Source: an uncultured Oscillospiraceae bacterium (GTDB lineage: Bacteria > Bacillota > Clostridia > Oscillospirales > Oscillospiraceae). Taken from it: a stretch of DNA of 64,000 bases. The translations under genes were made by a program, and so were the position numbers. The notes under the pieces were generated by a model. The model had not been told where the DNA came from and made no database searches. It saw only the letters and a program-made list of their open reading frames with translations. The DNA lies in NCBI GenBank assembly GCA_900763705.1, contig CAAFLG010000008.1:1-64000 (forward strand), in the 5' to 3' direction. Positions 16,827 through 24,987 of the stretch are shown piece by piece; positions within the stretch are counted from its first letter, which is position 1, and the number at the start of each line of letters is the position of its first letter.

Positions 16827-17087
16827 TTAACCTTCCTCCTCTATCCCGAGCGTCTCCACACCGAGGCGCGCGATCAGCTTGTCGGCCGCGATGGCAGAGA
16901 GCACCACATGGTCGCTGTCCATGATGAAGACCGAGGCCGTCTTGCGGCCGTAGGTCGCGTCGATCAGCATGCCGCGCTCGCGGGATTCCTGAATGAGGCG
17001 CTTGATCGGTGCGCTGTCGGGACTCACCACGGCGATCAGCCGCTCGACGGAGACCATATTGCCAAATCCGATGTTCAGCAGTTTCAT
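16827..17087 (-). CDS. remA: Extracellular matrix regulator RemA (DUF370)
   Basis: An 86-residue DNA-binding protein that in Bacillus activates biofilm matrix and osmoprotection genes as an oligomeric ring. It begins MKLLNIGFGNMV, the family hallmark, and contains SAPIKRLIQESRERGMLIDATYGR. ATG 17087 is chosen because AAGGAG lies 8 nt upstream; an in-frame GTG at 17096 is too close to it. The yicC-remA-gmk-rpoZ order is conserved. Targets in this organism are unknown. Confidence 0.93.
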   Translation of the reverse strand: MKLLNIGFGNMVSVERLIAVVSPDSAPIKRLIQESRERGMLIDATYGRKTASVFIMDSDHVVLSAIAADKLIARLGVETLGIEEEG

Positions 17088-17102
17088 CGCGGTCACTCCT
17101 TA

Positions 17103-17987
17103 TTATTCGATGTTCTGTACCTGCTCGCGGATCTTTTCGACCTCCGCCTTGAGCGCGACCACATCGCGCGCGATTGTCACGTCGTTGCACTTTGAGCCGA
17201 TGGTGTTGCTCTCGCGGTTGACCTCCTGAATGAGGAAGTCCATCTTGCGGCCCATGGGCTCATCCGAGAGCAGCATATCGCGCAGCTGCGAAACGTGCGA
17301 GCGCAGGCGGACCGTTTCCTCGTCCACGGCGATCTTGTCGGCATAGATGGCGGCTTCGGTCAGGATGCGCGCTTCGTCGATCGTCGTGCTCTGCAAGACC
17401 TCCTGCATGCGCGCGGTCAGCTTTTCGCGGTACTCGCGCACCGTTTCGGGCGAGCGCTCCTCGACCATGCCCGTGAGCGTTTCGATGGTCGTGAGTCTGC
17501 CGCCGATGTCCTCGGCGAGCTTTTTTCCTTCCGTCGCGCGCATCGCATTGTAGGAAGCGAGCGCCTCGCCCAGCACCTCGCAAATGTCCGCGCCGACGGA
17601 TTCAAGGTCTTCCTCCGCCTTTGTGACGCTCAGCACATCGGGGATACGGGCGATATCCGCCACGTAGGACTGCTTTTTGAGATAGTCTCCGCCAAGCTCG
17701 TAGAGCTTTTGGAATGCGGCGAAATAGCTGCGGGCAAGCCCCTCGTTGACCGCGACGATCTCCTCGTCCGCACCGGTCGAATCGATGCTGATGAACACAT
17801 CGACTTTTCCGCGGGAAATTGCCTTCTGCACACGGCCCTTGATGGCGTCCTCGGCAAAAATGTAGGCGCGCGGCAGCTTTACCGTGCAGTCGAGGTAGCG
17901 GTTGTTCACGCTGCGCACCTCAACGGTGATGTCGCGATTGGATAATGTTTTTCTGGCTCTTCCGTAGCCGGTCATACTTTTGACCAC
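17103..17987 (-). CDS. yicC: YicC-family endoribonuclease
   Basis: A 294-residue protein opening with VKSMTGYGRA and closing with the conserved DFLIQEVNRESNTIGSK and later EKIREQVQNIE. E. coli YicC is a metal-dependent endoribonuclease involved in small-RNA turnover. The start is GTG 17987 with AGGAG at 8-nt spacing; the ATG at 17975 lacks a ribosome-binding site. It heads the yicC-to-rsgA run, 40 nt downstream of the J-domain gene, so transcription may also enter from the cdaA operon. Confidence 0.92.
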   Translation of the reverse strand: MVKSMTGYGRARKTLSNRDITVEVRSVNNRYLDCTVKLPRAYIFAEDAIKGRVQKAISRGKVDVFISIDSTGADEEIVAVNEGLARSYFAAFQKLYELGGDYLKKQSYVADIARIPDVLSVTKAEEDLESVGADICEVLGEALASYNAMRATEGKKLAEDIGGRLTTIETLTGMVEERSPETVREYREKLTARMQEVLQSTTIDEARILTEAAIYADKIAVDEETVRLRSHVSQLRDMLLSDEPMGRKMDFLIQEVNRESNTIGSKCNDVTIARDVVALKAEVEKIREQVQNIE

Positions 17988-18027
17988 GATCGTTCTCCTC
18001 CATCATTCGTGATTTGACTTTATCGAT

Positions 18028-18672
18028 TTAGCAAGGGATGAGATAGCATCCGCCGCCGCTGAAGAGCGTGCAGCAGGACCATGCCGCGCAGCAGCGCAGG
18101 CAGGCGTTCTCATCAAAGTTCGCCGTGTGGAACGTGCGGAAACCGTCAGGACGGTAGCCCGAGCCCGTGAGAGAAGCAAGCGCACTGCGATACTCCGGGT
18201 TGCCCGGCTCCATCTGCACGGCGGTCTCGAGGTAGCGCTTCGCCTCGTCCAGCCAGCCGCGGCGCGAGCAAACAACGCCCATCAGGAAATTCCACTCCGC
18301 GTCATGCTCGCTTACGCCGGAAAGCAGCCGCTCGGCGAGCGAAATGTCGCCGCGGTTGACGGCTGCGCGCACCTGCTGCAAACGGCTCGCGCCGTAGGAA
18401 TTGTTGCCATAGTAACTCCCGCCGTAGCTCTGGCCGGGATCGGCGTAGCCGTAGGAATAGCTCTGCGAGGCGGCGGAGGACGCTTTGCGCTGCTTCTGGA
18501 TCTGATCGTACGCTTCGTTGATCTCTTTCATTTTTTCCTGCGCAAGATCGGCAAGCGGGTTATCGTGGTAGTTGTCCGGGTGATATTTGCGGGCAAGGTC
18601 GCGGTAAGCACGCTTGACCTCCTCGTCAGTCGCCGTTGGCGGGATATTCAGAATCTGATAGGGGTCGTTCAT
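18028..18672 (-). CDS. J-domain protein with cysteine-rich C-terminus
   Basis: A 214-residue protein. An N-terminal J domain (about 2-65) carries the HPD motif (KYHPDNYH) that stimulates Hsp70 ATPase. A Tyr/Gly/Ser-rich linker (about 85-110) and a tetratricopeptide-like helical part (about 110-180) follow. The last 24 residues hold seven cysteines (CLRCC, SCC, then two more) with a hydrophobic stretch, suggesting metal binding or membrane association. It overlaps the upstream DUF5685 gene by 4 nt, so the two are made together. It is not the canonical DnaJ, as there is no G/F zinc-finger architecture. The client is unknown. Confidence 0.85.
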   Translation of the reverse strand: MNDPYQILNIPPTATDEEVKRAYRDLARKYHPDNYHDNPLADLAQEKMKEINEAYDQIQKQRKASSAASQSYSYGYADPGQSYGGSYYGNNSYGASRLQQVRAAVNRGDISLAERLLSGVSEHDAEWNFLMGVVCSRRGWLDEAKRYLETAVQMEPGNPEYRSALASLTGSGYRPDGFRTFHTANFDENACLRCCAAWSCCTLFSGGGCYLIPC

Positions 18673-19577
18673 ACGGTTTCCTCGATTTTCTCTTGTTTTA
18701 TGCGAAAGTGAGTGCGGCGCGGGGGTTTATGGTAGGTGCCATTGAGAACGGCATTGCCGATCCCGTATAAGCTCTCGTAAAAAATGCTGTCTAAAATGTT
18801 CGACCACACGCTGCGCTCGAGCAGCGCGTAGGCGTCCGCCATGCGGTGCACGGAAAGGTCGAGCAGCAGCGCGACCTCCTGCCGCGTCTTCTCATCGAGC
18901 GTTCCATCCGTGAGACCGTAGCGGTAGCGCAGCGGATTGTAGCAGCCGCTTGCAAAGTCTTTTTTGAGATCGTCCGCCGCGTCGACAAGGTAGATCCAGC
19001 GGCCGAGGTGGTAGAAGATCTCGGCCATCACGCGGCGGCGCGGACCGTCGGGCTCAACGGCGGCAATGTCGGCCATCAGCGCGGCGAAAGGCTCTGCCGC
19101 CCGGTCGACCGACGCACAGCACTCGCGCTCGCGCGCGGAAAGCTCCGCGAGATGGCGCTGCACCGCTTCGTCGAAGGATGGCGCGCAGGAGCGCGCCTTG
19201 CGGTAGGCGCGGCGCAGAAAGAGCGATGCCAGGCGATACGGGATCGAACGGAACAATCCGTGGTCTGCAATGTGATCCCTCAGCTGCCACCAGGCAAGCA
19301 CGATGCTGTGGTCGGCAGCTGTTTCAAGGGATACAGCGTGCTGCATCACGCAGCGCGCCTTACATGGGTGCGCAATGCAGCGGCAGGATGTGCACGCAGG
19401 CTCCCCCGCCTCTGAAAGCAGGATAGCGAGGAAGGTGAAATCAAAGTTCAGCACAAAGCGCGCGGAAAAGCCGTATTTTCGGCCAAGCTCATGGCACAGC
19501 CCGCAGTAAACGGACTCAAAGAGTTCCTCGTCGTGCGCGCTCAGGCGGTTTTGAGAGGGGCGAATATAACCAAACAT
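18669..19577 (-). CDS. DUF5685 family protein
   Basis: A 302-residue protein of unknown function, recognised by MFGYIRPSQNRLSAHDEELFESVYCGLC at the start (shown here as a family pattern of YIRP...YCGLC). Cysteines cluster near residues 24-75 (CGLC, CTSCRC, CKARC), suggesting a metal site. An aspartate-rich helix segment (YLVDAADDLKKD, about 198-209) is reminiscent of all-alpha prenyltransferase or haem-oxygenase-like folds, but no enzyme can be named. It is coupled to the J-domain gene and lies 4 nt from the RseC-like gene in the cdaA cluster. Confidence 0.75.
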   Translation of the reverse strand: MFGYIRPSQNRLSAHDEELFESVYCGLCHELGRKYGFSARFVLNFDFTFLAILLSEAGEPACTSCRCIAHPCKARCVMQHAVSLETAADHSIVLAWWQLRDHIADHGLFRSIPYRLASLFLRRAYRKARSCAPSFDEAVQRHLAELSARERECCASVDRAAEPFAALMADIAAVEPDGPRRRVMAEIFYHLGRWIYLVDAADDLKKDFASGCYNPLRYRYGLTDGTLDEKTRQEVALLLDLSVHRMADAYALLERSVWSNILDSIFYESLYGIGNAVLNGTYHKPPRRTHFRIKQEKIEETV

Positions 19578-19581
19578 CGGC

Positions 19582-19989
19582 TCAGAACAGGCGCACGATG
19601 GTGAAGGTCAGTGCGCCGCTCCGCTTCATGCGCCGGTCGCAGACAACTGCGGGAATGAGGCCGAGCAGAAACGCCGCGATGGCGACAGCGTAGCGCAGCC
19701 CCTCGCTCGAAAGCGCGCCGGTCAGAAAATACCCTGCGAAAAAGCAGACGATCGGCAGCAGGTACACAAGGCTCATCACACCGAGCAGCCGCTTTGTGCT
19801 GCTCTCGACCACGACCTTTTGTCCCACCTCCGCACCGACGGTGTTGCGCGCCTGCGCGCGCACGCTTGCGCCGGAAACGCCGCAGCCCGCGCACTCTTCA
19901 CAGTCGTGCCCGCAGGCAGACTTGCGCGGAACGGAGATCTCCGCCATGCCGCCGGGAAGGATCTTTTCTACTGTTGCGATCTGAGTCAT
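19582..19989 (-). CDS. SoxR-reducing system protein RseC family
   Basis: A 135-residue membrane protein. An N-terminal cysteine motif (CGHDCEECAGCG, about residues 26-37) precedes two membrane segments (about 73-93 and 99-118). In Proteobacteria RseC works with Rnf-type complexes to reduce SoxR. In Clostridia members of this family appear near Rnf or, as here, near cdaA/cdaR. No Rnf genes are in the window, so the role here is uncertain. Confidence 0.82.
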   Translation of the reverse strand: MTQIATVEKILPGGMAEISVPRKSACGHDCEECAGCGVSGASVRAQARNTVGAEVGQKVVVESSTKRLLGVMSLVYLLPIVCFFAGYFLTGALSSEGLRYAVAIAAFLLGLIPAVVCDRRMKRSGALTFTIVRLF

Positions 19990-20031
19990 AGTGTCTCCTT
20001 TTGTGTTTGCCGGTATTGCTGGGAAGCATGT

Positions 20032-21252
20032 TTATCCGATATGGACCGTGACCTCGTAGCTGCCCACCGCGCCAAGATCGTATCCCGTTACGGAGATACG
20101 CGCGGGCACGGTGTAGCTGCCGCTGTCGGCCGAGATGCCGGAGAGGTCGGCAATGACGTGCACGTCATCGCCGCTCACGGCGGTGATGTCCCCCGCCGTG
20201 CCGCGCAGCGTCACGGGAAGAGACGAGGTGAGGATGCTCACCGTGTGATCGCCGCTGAAGTTTTCATAGCTGAACTTCAGCGCCTCGATCTCGCGCGTTT
20301 CCACGTCCTTCGCCGTGATCGAAAGCGTAACGGTCGTGATGCCGCTCAGGTTGTTGATGCCCTTAGGCACGGGAATATCATAGGTGAAGGTCTCCTGCCC
20401 GCGCAGATCCTCAAGCGCGAGCGTGCCGACTACGAGTTCATCGAGCGAGGAAAGCTGGGAAGCCTCACCCGAAAGTGTGATGCTCGAGTGGCTGAGCGAC
20501 CAGTCATAGTTTGTAAGCCGCGCGCCCGCGGATTCGACGAAGTCTACCTTGAGCGGTACGTCCGTGACCTTGAGCACGGGGAGCGTGACCTGAATGTTTT
20601 CACTCATGGGATGGATGTTTCGGTTGCTGACGAGCTGGTCATTGAAGTCGTACAGCTCGTAATCGAGCAGTTCCACGACCGTCGAGGTCGCATTCTCAAT
20701 GTTGAGCGTGACCTGCGCGTAGCTGATCTGCATGATGTCGGACTGCTGGCCGCGCACCTCAAGCGTTTCTGGCAGCAGCTCCACGGTGCCGGCGATGTAG
20801 CCCTCGGCCACATTGCCCACCACGTTGCAGCGGATCTCAATGTCCTTCTTACTCAGCTCGCCGATCTCGACCTGCACGGTGCGCACGGTGGGAGACTCGA
20901 TGCTCACATCGCGCGAGGAAACGCCGCTCGGCAGCAGGATGTTGTAGGACACGGTCTGCTTGCCTGCATAAGTGATGGAGGAAAGATCGCACACAAGGCG
21001 GATCTGACTTGTATCAAAGTCATAGGCGAGGCGGCGAGGGAACTTGAGCCGCAGATCAACGCTCATATCCTCTTCCCCGCTCACGCGCATGAGACCTTTG
21101 TCGGCGAGCGTCGTATCCTCGTTCAGAAATTCAATGGCTACGTCGTGTACGTTGACGGTGATCTCGTCGCTGTTGCTCACGTAAAACCATACCATTGAGG
21201 CGATGAGCAGCGAAAGGAAGACGTAAAAAATCTGACGACGCTTAGATTTCAT
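20032..21252 (-). CDS. cdaR: YbbR-domain protein, CdaA regulator CdaR
   Basis: A 406-residue protein with one N-terminal membrane anchor (about 8-26) and an extracytoplasmic region of about four YbbR repeats (from about 35, 125, 225 and 310). In Firmicutes CdaR binds CdaA and modulates c-di-AMP synthesis. I start it at ATG 21252 (AAGGGGGAC upstream), which overlaps the cdaA end by 11 nt; a longer in-frame start lies inside cdaA. The usual third gene, glmM, does not follow. Confidence 0.88.
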   Translation of the reverse strand: MKSKRRQIFYVFLSLLIASMVWFYVSNSDEITVNVHDVAIEFLNEDTTLADKGLMRVSGEEDMSVDLRLKFPRRLAYDFDTSQIRLVCDLSSITYAGKQTVSYNILLPSGVSSRDVSIESPTVRTVQVEIGELSKKDIEIRCNVVGNVAEGYIAGTVELLPETLEVRGQQSDIMQISYAQVTLNIENATSTVVELLDYELYDFNDQLVSNRNIHPMSENIQVTLPVLKVTDVPLKVDFVESAGARLTNYDWSLSHSSITLSGEASQLSSLDELVVGTLALEDLRGQETFTYDIPVPKGINNLSGITTVTLSITAKDVETREIEALKFSYENFSGDHTVSILTSSLPVTLRGTAGDITAVSGDDVHVIADLSGISADSGSYTVPARISVTGYDLGAVGSYEVTVHIG

Positions 21253-22132
21253 CGTGCTTGTCCCCCTTTCCGGACGTGAGAACCTTCCAAAGGCGCATGA
21301 GGAAGCGATCCTCCTGCGCATCGTCGGGCGTTTGCGGGATGAGCTCGTTGATGAGCAGTTTTTCAAGCGTTTCCGGCATAAGGTGGCGCTTTAAGAGCCC
21401 GCCGATGGCAACGGAAATGGTCCCCGTCTCCTCCGAGACGATGACGACGACCGCGTCGGAATTCTCGCTCATGCCGATGCCCGCGCGGTGGCGCATACCG
21501 AGGTCGCGGCTGAGGTTCACGTTCTTTGAAAGCGGCAGCATACAGCCGCCCGCGAGCAAACGACCGTCGCGCATGATGACCGCACCGTCGTGCATCGCGG
21601 CCTTGACGAAGAAGATGTTCTTCAAAAGCTCGCTGCTCACACGCGCGTCGACGATGGTGCCCGTGCGGGCGATGTCATCCAGCGCGATGTCGCGCTCAAA
21701 GACGATGAGAACGCCCGTGCGGGATTTGGACATCTCCGTGCAGGCAAGCACCGTCTGCGCGATGGCGTTTTCGATGGCAGATACCTGCTGCGTGCGGGAG
21801 AAGGGGTTGAACGAGCGCAGCTTGCTCGAGCCGAGCTGGTCGATGAGGCGCCGGATCTCCGGCTGGAACAGCACGATCAGCGCGAGCGCGCCGAGGGACA
21901 ATACATGGCTCAAAATGAAATAGATGCCGCCCAGCGACAGCGCATCGGAAAGCATCAGCGCCAGCAAAAACAGCAGCACGACCTTACCGACGCTTTCGAC
22001 CTTCGACGTTCCGACGATTTTCAAAAGCCAGTAAATGCCATAGGTCATCAACGCGATATCAAGGTAATCCGATACCTTGAGCGTGAGTATATAGCGCCAT
22101 GCGCCTTCCAAAACGGGCATGATGATATCCAT
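21242..22132 (-). CDS. cdaA: Diadenylate cyclase CdaA
   Basis: A 296-residue enzyme making cyclic di-AMP from two ATP. Three N-terminal membrane segments (up to about residue 95) precede the DAC domain. The catalytic DGA motif is in MHDGAVIMRDG and the RHR motif in LGMRHRAGIGMSE. ATG 22132 is preferred to an in-frame GTG at 22138 because GGGGGG lies 9 nt upstream. It is preceded by its own promoter and heads cdaA-cdaR-rseC-DUF5685-J protein. Confidence 0.95.
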   Translation of the reverse strand: MDIIMPVLEGAWRYILTLKVSDYLDIALMTYGIYWLLKIVGTSKVESVGKVVLLFLLALMLSDALSLGGIYFILSHVLSLGALALIVLFQPEIRRLIDQLGSSKLRSFNPFSRTQQVSAIENAIAQTVLACTEMSKSRTGVLIVFERDIALDDIARTGTIVDARVSSELLKNIFFVKAAMHDGAVIMRDGRLLAGGCMLPLSKNVNLSRDLGMRHRAGIGMSENSDAVVVIVSEETGTISVAIGGLLKRHLMPETLEKLLINELIPQTPDDAQEDRFLMRLWKVLTSGKGDKHDEI

Positions 22133-22185
22133 CGGCACGCTCCCCCCAAACGATCGTGATACTAACCAAGCAATAGTTAATACTT

Positions 22186-22214
22186 ATTCTAATATAAAAT
22201 GCAGAGAAATGCAA
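22186..22214 (-). promoter_or_regulatory. Promoter of the cdaA operon
   Basis: Minus strand: TTGCAT (22209-22214), 17-nt spacer, TAGAAT (22186-22191), in an AT-rich spacer between cdaA and the upstream class V enzyme gene. Confidence 0.65.
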
Positions 22215-22233
22215 CGGTCGAGGCATGAATTTT

Positions 22234-23376
22234 CTATGAAATCTCGCCCCGGCCGCACGCTGCGGCAACTTCACGCAGCGCAAAAAGCATCGCGTCGATC
22301 TCAAAGGCACGGTTGAAGGCGGAAAGGCTCATGCGCACCGTCCCGTCCGGCAGCGTCCCGGCCGTCCTGTGCGCGAACGGCGCACAGTGCAGTCCCGCGC
22401 GCAGCGCGATGCCCCGGCTCGCCATCTGCTCGGCGACCTGCTCGGGCTGCATCCCCGAAACGGTGAAGGACAGCACGCCCGCCTGCCGCTTTTCATCGCG
22501 CGCAAGAAAGCACGAAACGCGGCTGATGCGCCCCATCCCCTCTCCCGCGCGGCGCAGGAGCTGCCGCTCGTGCAGCAAGATCCGCTCGGTGCGCTGCGCG
22601 CGCACAAAGTCGATGCCCGCGGCAAGCCCCGCGATGCCGGGGACGTTGTGCGTCCCGGCCTCCAGCCGGTCCGGAAGAAAGTCCGGCATTTCCTGCCGAA
22701 GCGATTCGCTGCCCGTGCCGCCTTGCAGGAGCGGCAGCGCCTCGCCGCCGCAGAGCAGCAGCCCCGTTCCCTGCGGGCCGTAAAGCCCCTTGTGTCCCGG
22801 CATGGCGACAAACGCCGCGCCGAGTGTTTTGCAGTCGATCGGCAGCACGCCGGCCGACTGTGATGCGTCGATAATGAGCGGCACGCCCGCCTCCCGGCAG
22901 AGCTGCGCGACGCCCTCGATGGGCAGAATGTCGCCGAAGACGTTGGAAACGTGCGTGCAGACCACCGCGTCCACGTCCGTTTTCAGCGCACGCGCGAAGG
23001 CCTCGAGCGTTTCCTGCGGCGAAAAAAGCGGCGCTGCGGCGACGACAACTTCGGCGCGCAGCGCGTGGAGCACGCGCGTGACCGCGTTGTGTTCATAGCC
23101 CGACACGGCAACACGCCCGCCGGGGCGCACAAGGCTCTTGATGGCGATGTTCAGCGCGTGCGTTGCGTTCATCGTGAAGACGATCTGCTCTTCTGACGGG
23201 ACGGAAAAGAGTGTCGCCGCGCTTTTTCGGCAGCGAAAGAGCGTTTCTTCTGCAAGGCGCGCGCTCTCATAGCCGCCGCGTCCGGGCGAGCTCATCGTGC
23301 GCATCGCCTGCTGCACGGCGCGCGGCACGGCGGCGGGCTTTTGGAATGTCGTCGCCGCGCTGTCGAGATAGATCAT
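22234..23376 (-). CDS. Class V aminotransferase / cysteine desulfurase family protein
   Basis: A 380-residue PLP enzyme starting MIYLDSAATTFQKPAAV, the NifS/IscS-type fold. The PLP lysine is in VAMPGHKGLYGPQGTGLL near residue 200, and the NATHALN and SQSAGVLPID segments are conserved. It resembles the desulfurase-like subfamily (EF2568-type) found beside selenium or molybdenum-hydroxylase genes. It overlaps the upstream DUF3343 gene by 4 nt, so the two products are likely partners in sulfur or selenium delivery. That function is inference. Confidence 0.85.
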   Translation of the reverse strand: MIYLDSAATTFQKPAAVPRAVQQAMRTMSSPGRGGYESARLAEETLFRCRKSAATLFSVPSEEQIVFTMNATHALNIAIKSLVRPGGRVAVSGYEHNAVTRVLHALRAEVVVAAAPLFSPQETLEAFARALKTDVDAVVCTHVSNVFGDILPIEGVAQLCREAGVPLIIDASQSAGVLPIDCKTLGAAFVAMPGHKGLYGPQGTGLLLCGGEALPLLQGGTGSESLRQEMPDFLPDRLEAGTHNVPGIAGLAAGIDFVRAQRTERILLHERQLLRRAGEGMGRISRVSCFLARDEKRQAGVLSFTVSGMQPEQVAEQMASRGIALRAGLHCAPFAHRTAGTLPDGTVRMSLSAFNRAFEIDAMLFALREVAAACGRGEIS

Positions 23377-23624
23377 AGCGTCACCTCTTGCTTTGTCCCG
23401 CCCGAGACAAAGAGGATGCGCACCGGCTGCACGCCGCCTGTGCGGCAGGCCGCCAGTGCGCGCGCATAACTCCTGCGCGGGATTTCCAGCGTATAGCCGC
23501 AGCCGCGCCCGGTGATGTCCGCGCCCGCGCGGCGGATCTTTGCACCGATGCCCGCACCGCTCAGCACGCCCGCCATCTGCTGGGCGTGCGTGACCGAGCG
23601 CGCGGCAAAGAGATAATAGTCCAT
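23373..23624 (-). CDS. DUF3343 family protein
   Basis: An 83-residue protein beginning MDYYLFAARSVTHAQQM, with a GCGY motif (RGCGYTLEIPR, about residue 40) carrying the single conserved cysteine. GGGAGGG precedes the ATG; frames extending further upstream would pass through a terminator and are not credible. Family members are suspected sulfur/selenium carrier or shuttle proteins because they sit next to desulfurase-like enzymes, as here. The function is not established. Confidence 0.8.
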   Translation of the reverse strand: MDYYLFAARSVTHAQQMAGVLSGAGIGAKIRRAGADITGRGCGYTLEIPRRSYARALAACRTGGVQPVRILFVSGGTKQEVTL

Positions 23625-23677
23625 ATGGTTCCCTCCCCCCACCGCATGATATGCGCGTTTTCCGGCGGGGTGCGGGC

Positions 23678-23713
23678 GAAAAGGGACGGGCGCTCGCAAA
23701 AAGCGTCCGTCCC
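23678..23713 (-). terminator. Intrinsic terminator after ispF
   Basis: Minus strand: GGGACGGACGCT, loop, AGCGCCCGTCCC then TTTTC. One mismatch in a 12-bp stem. It separates carD-ispD-ispF from the DUF3343 pair. Confidence 0.65.
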
Positions 23714-23723
23714 AGGGAGACAT

Positions 23724-24212
23724 TCAGTTTTCTGTCTGCTCCAGCAGCGCGACGGCGTGCGCGGCGATGCCCTCGCCGCTGCCGGTGAAGCCGAGACCCT
23801 CCTCGGTCGTCGCCTTGACGCTCACGCGCGAGACAGGGATCTCCAGCGCGCAGGCGATGTTGCCGCGCATCTCATCGCGGTAGGGCGCGAGCTTGGGCGC
23901 CTGGGCGAGGATCGTCGCATCGAGGTTGACCGCCTCAAATCCGGCTTCGGCAAGCCGCGCTTTGACTCTTTTGAGAAGCTCGATGCTCGAAATGCCCTTG
24001 TACGCCGCGTCGGAATCCGGAAACAGCTTGCCGATGTCACCCAGCGCCGCCGCGCCGAGCAGCGCGTCCATCACGGCGTGGGTCAGAACGTCCGCGTCCG
24101 AGTGGCCGAGCAGGCCCTTCTCGTATGGGATCTCCACGCCGCCCAGAATCAGCGCGCGGCCCTCCGTTAAGCGGTGCACGTCGTAACCGTGCCCGATGCG
24201 TAAATTCGTCAT
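23724..24212 (-). CDS. ispF: 2-C-methyl-D-erythritol 2,4-cyclodiphosphate synthase
   Basis: A 162-residue MEP-pathway enzyme. Zinc ligands D11 and H13 are in GHGYDVHRL and the third histidine in LGHSDADVL. The conserved KATTEEGLGFTGSGEGIA closes the protein. ATG 24212 is chosen from GAAGGAAG upstream; a longer frame passes through a hairpin region. It follows ispD, the enzyme two steps earlier. Confidence 0.95.
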   Translation of the reverse strand: MTNLRIGHGYDVHRLTEGRALILGGVEIPYEKGLLGHSDADVLTHAVMDALLGAAALGDIGKLFPDSDAAYKGISSIELLKRVKARLAEAGFEAVNLDATILAQAPKLAPYRDEMRGNIACALEIPVSRVSVKATTEEGLGFTGSGEGIAAHAVALLEQTEN

Positions 24213-24234
24213 GCGTATCTTCCTTCCTTCAAGA

Positions 24235-24266
24235 AAAGGCAGAGGGGAAGCCTTATTCCCCTCTGC
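24235..24266 (-). terminator. Hairpin overlapping the ispD stop codon
   Basis: Perfect 11-bp stem GCAGAGGGGAA/TTCCCCTCTGC with a 6-nt loop, followed on the minus strand by CTTTTCTT. It likely works as a partial terminator or mRNA-stability element between ispD and ispF. Confidence 0.5.
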
Positions 24267-24984
24267 TTTGTAAAATTGCCTCTGCCACAATGAGGTCGAG
24301 CGGCCTTGTGATCTTGATGTTTTCCGCGTCGCCCTCTGTCAAGTGGACTTCCTTGCCAAAGCGCTCCACAGCGGAGCAATCGTCCGTCAGTGCGGCGTTC
24401 GCGCGCAGCGCATCCTGAAGAGCCGCCTTCAAAAGCTCCGCGTCGAAGACCTGCGGCGTCTGCACGGCGAAGAGCTTGCTGCGCTCGGGCGTGCTCTCCA
24501 CAACGCCGTTCACCGCCACCTTGACGGTATCCGTCACGGGAATGGCGGGCGCGGCGGCCTGATACTGCTGCGCGGCAAGAACGACTCCGTCGATGAGTGC
24601 GCTCGTCACAAGCGGGCGCGCGCCGTCCTGCACGGCAAGAAGCGCCGCCTCGGGCGAAGCCTCGCACGCGGCGCGCAGCACAGACTCCGTCCGCGTTGCC
24701 CCGCCGAGCACGACCTTGACCGGCTTTTGCAGATCGAAGGTCTTGCAAAGCTGTGCGTAGGTCAAAAGCTCATCCTCGCGCGCGGCGATCACGATCTCGT
24801 CGATGCTCTCGGCGCGGTCGACGGCGAGCAGCGTCCGCGCGAGCACCGGCATCCCGCCGAGCTCCTGCAGGAGCTTATTTTCTCCGCCGTAGCGCGTTGA
24901 ACTGCCGGCCGCCGCGATAAGCGCGGCGCAATAAGGCTGCGTCCGCTCCGGCGTCCGGCGAAATAACTTTTTTAGAAGGCCCAT
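24253..24984 (-). CDS. ispD: 2-C-methyl-D-erythritol 4-phosphate cytidylyltransferase
   Basis: A 243-residue MEP-pathway enzyme. The CTP-binding region AALIAAAGSSTRYGGENKLL starts near residue 20, with the catalytic arginine and lysine in SSTRYGGENK. VQDGARPLV (about 116-124) and the PVTDTVKV segment are conserved. The N-terminal 18 residues (KKLFRRTPERTQ) are a basic extension. It starts 4 nt after carD ends, and the carD-ispD-ispF order recurs in Firmicutes. Confidence 0.95.
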   Translation of the reverse strand: MGLLKKLFRRTPERTQPYCAALIAAAGSSTRYGGENKLLQELGGMPVLARTLLAVDRAESIDEIVIAAREDELLTYAQLCKTFDLQKPVKVVLGGATRTESVLRAACEASPEAALLAVQDGARPLVTSALIDGVVLAAQQYQAAAPAIPVTDTVKVAVNGVVESTPERSKLFAVQTPQVFDAELLKAALQDALRANAALTDDCSAVERFGKEVHLTEGDAENIKITRPLDLIVAEAILQSRGE

Positions 24985-24987
24985 TCT

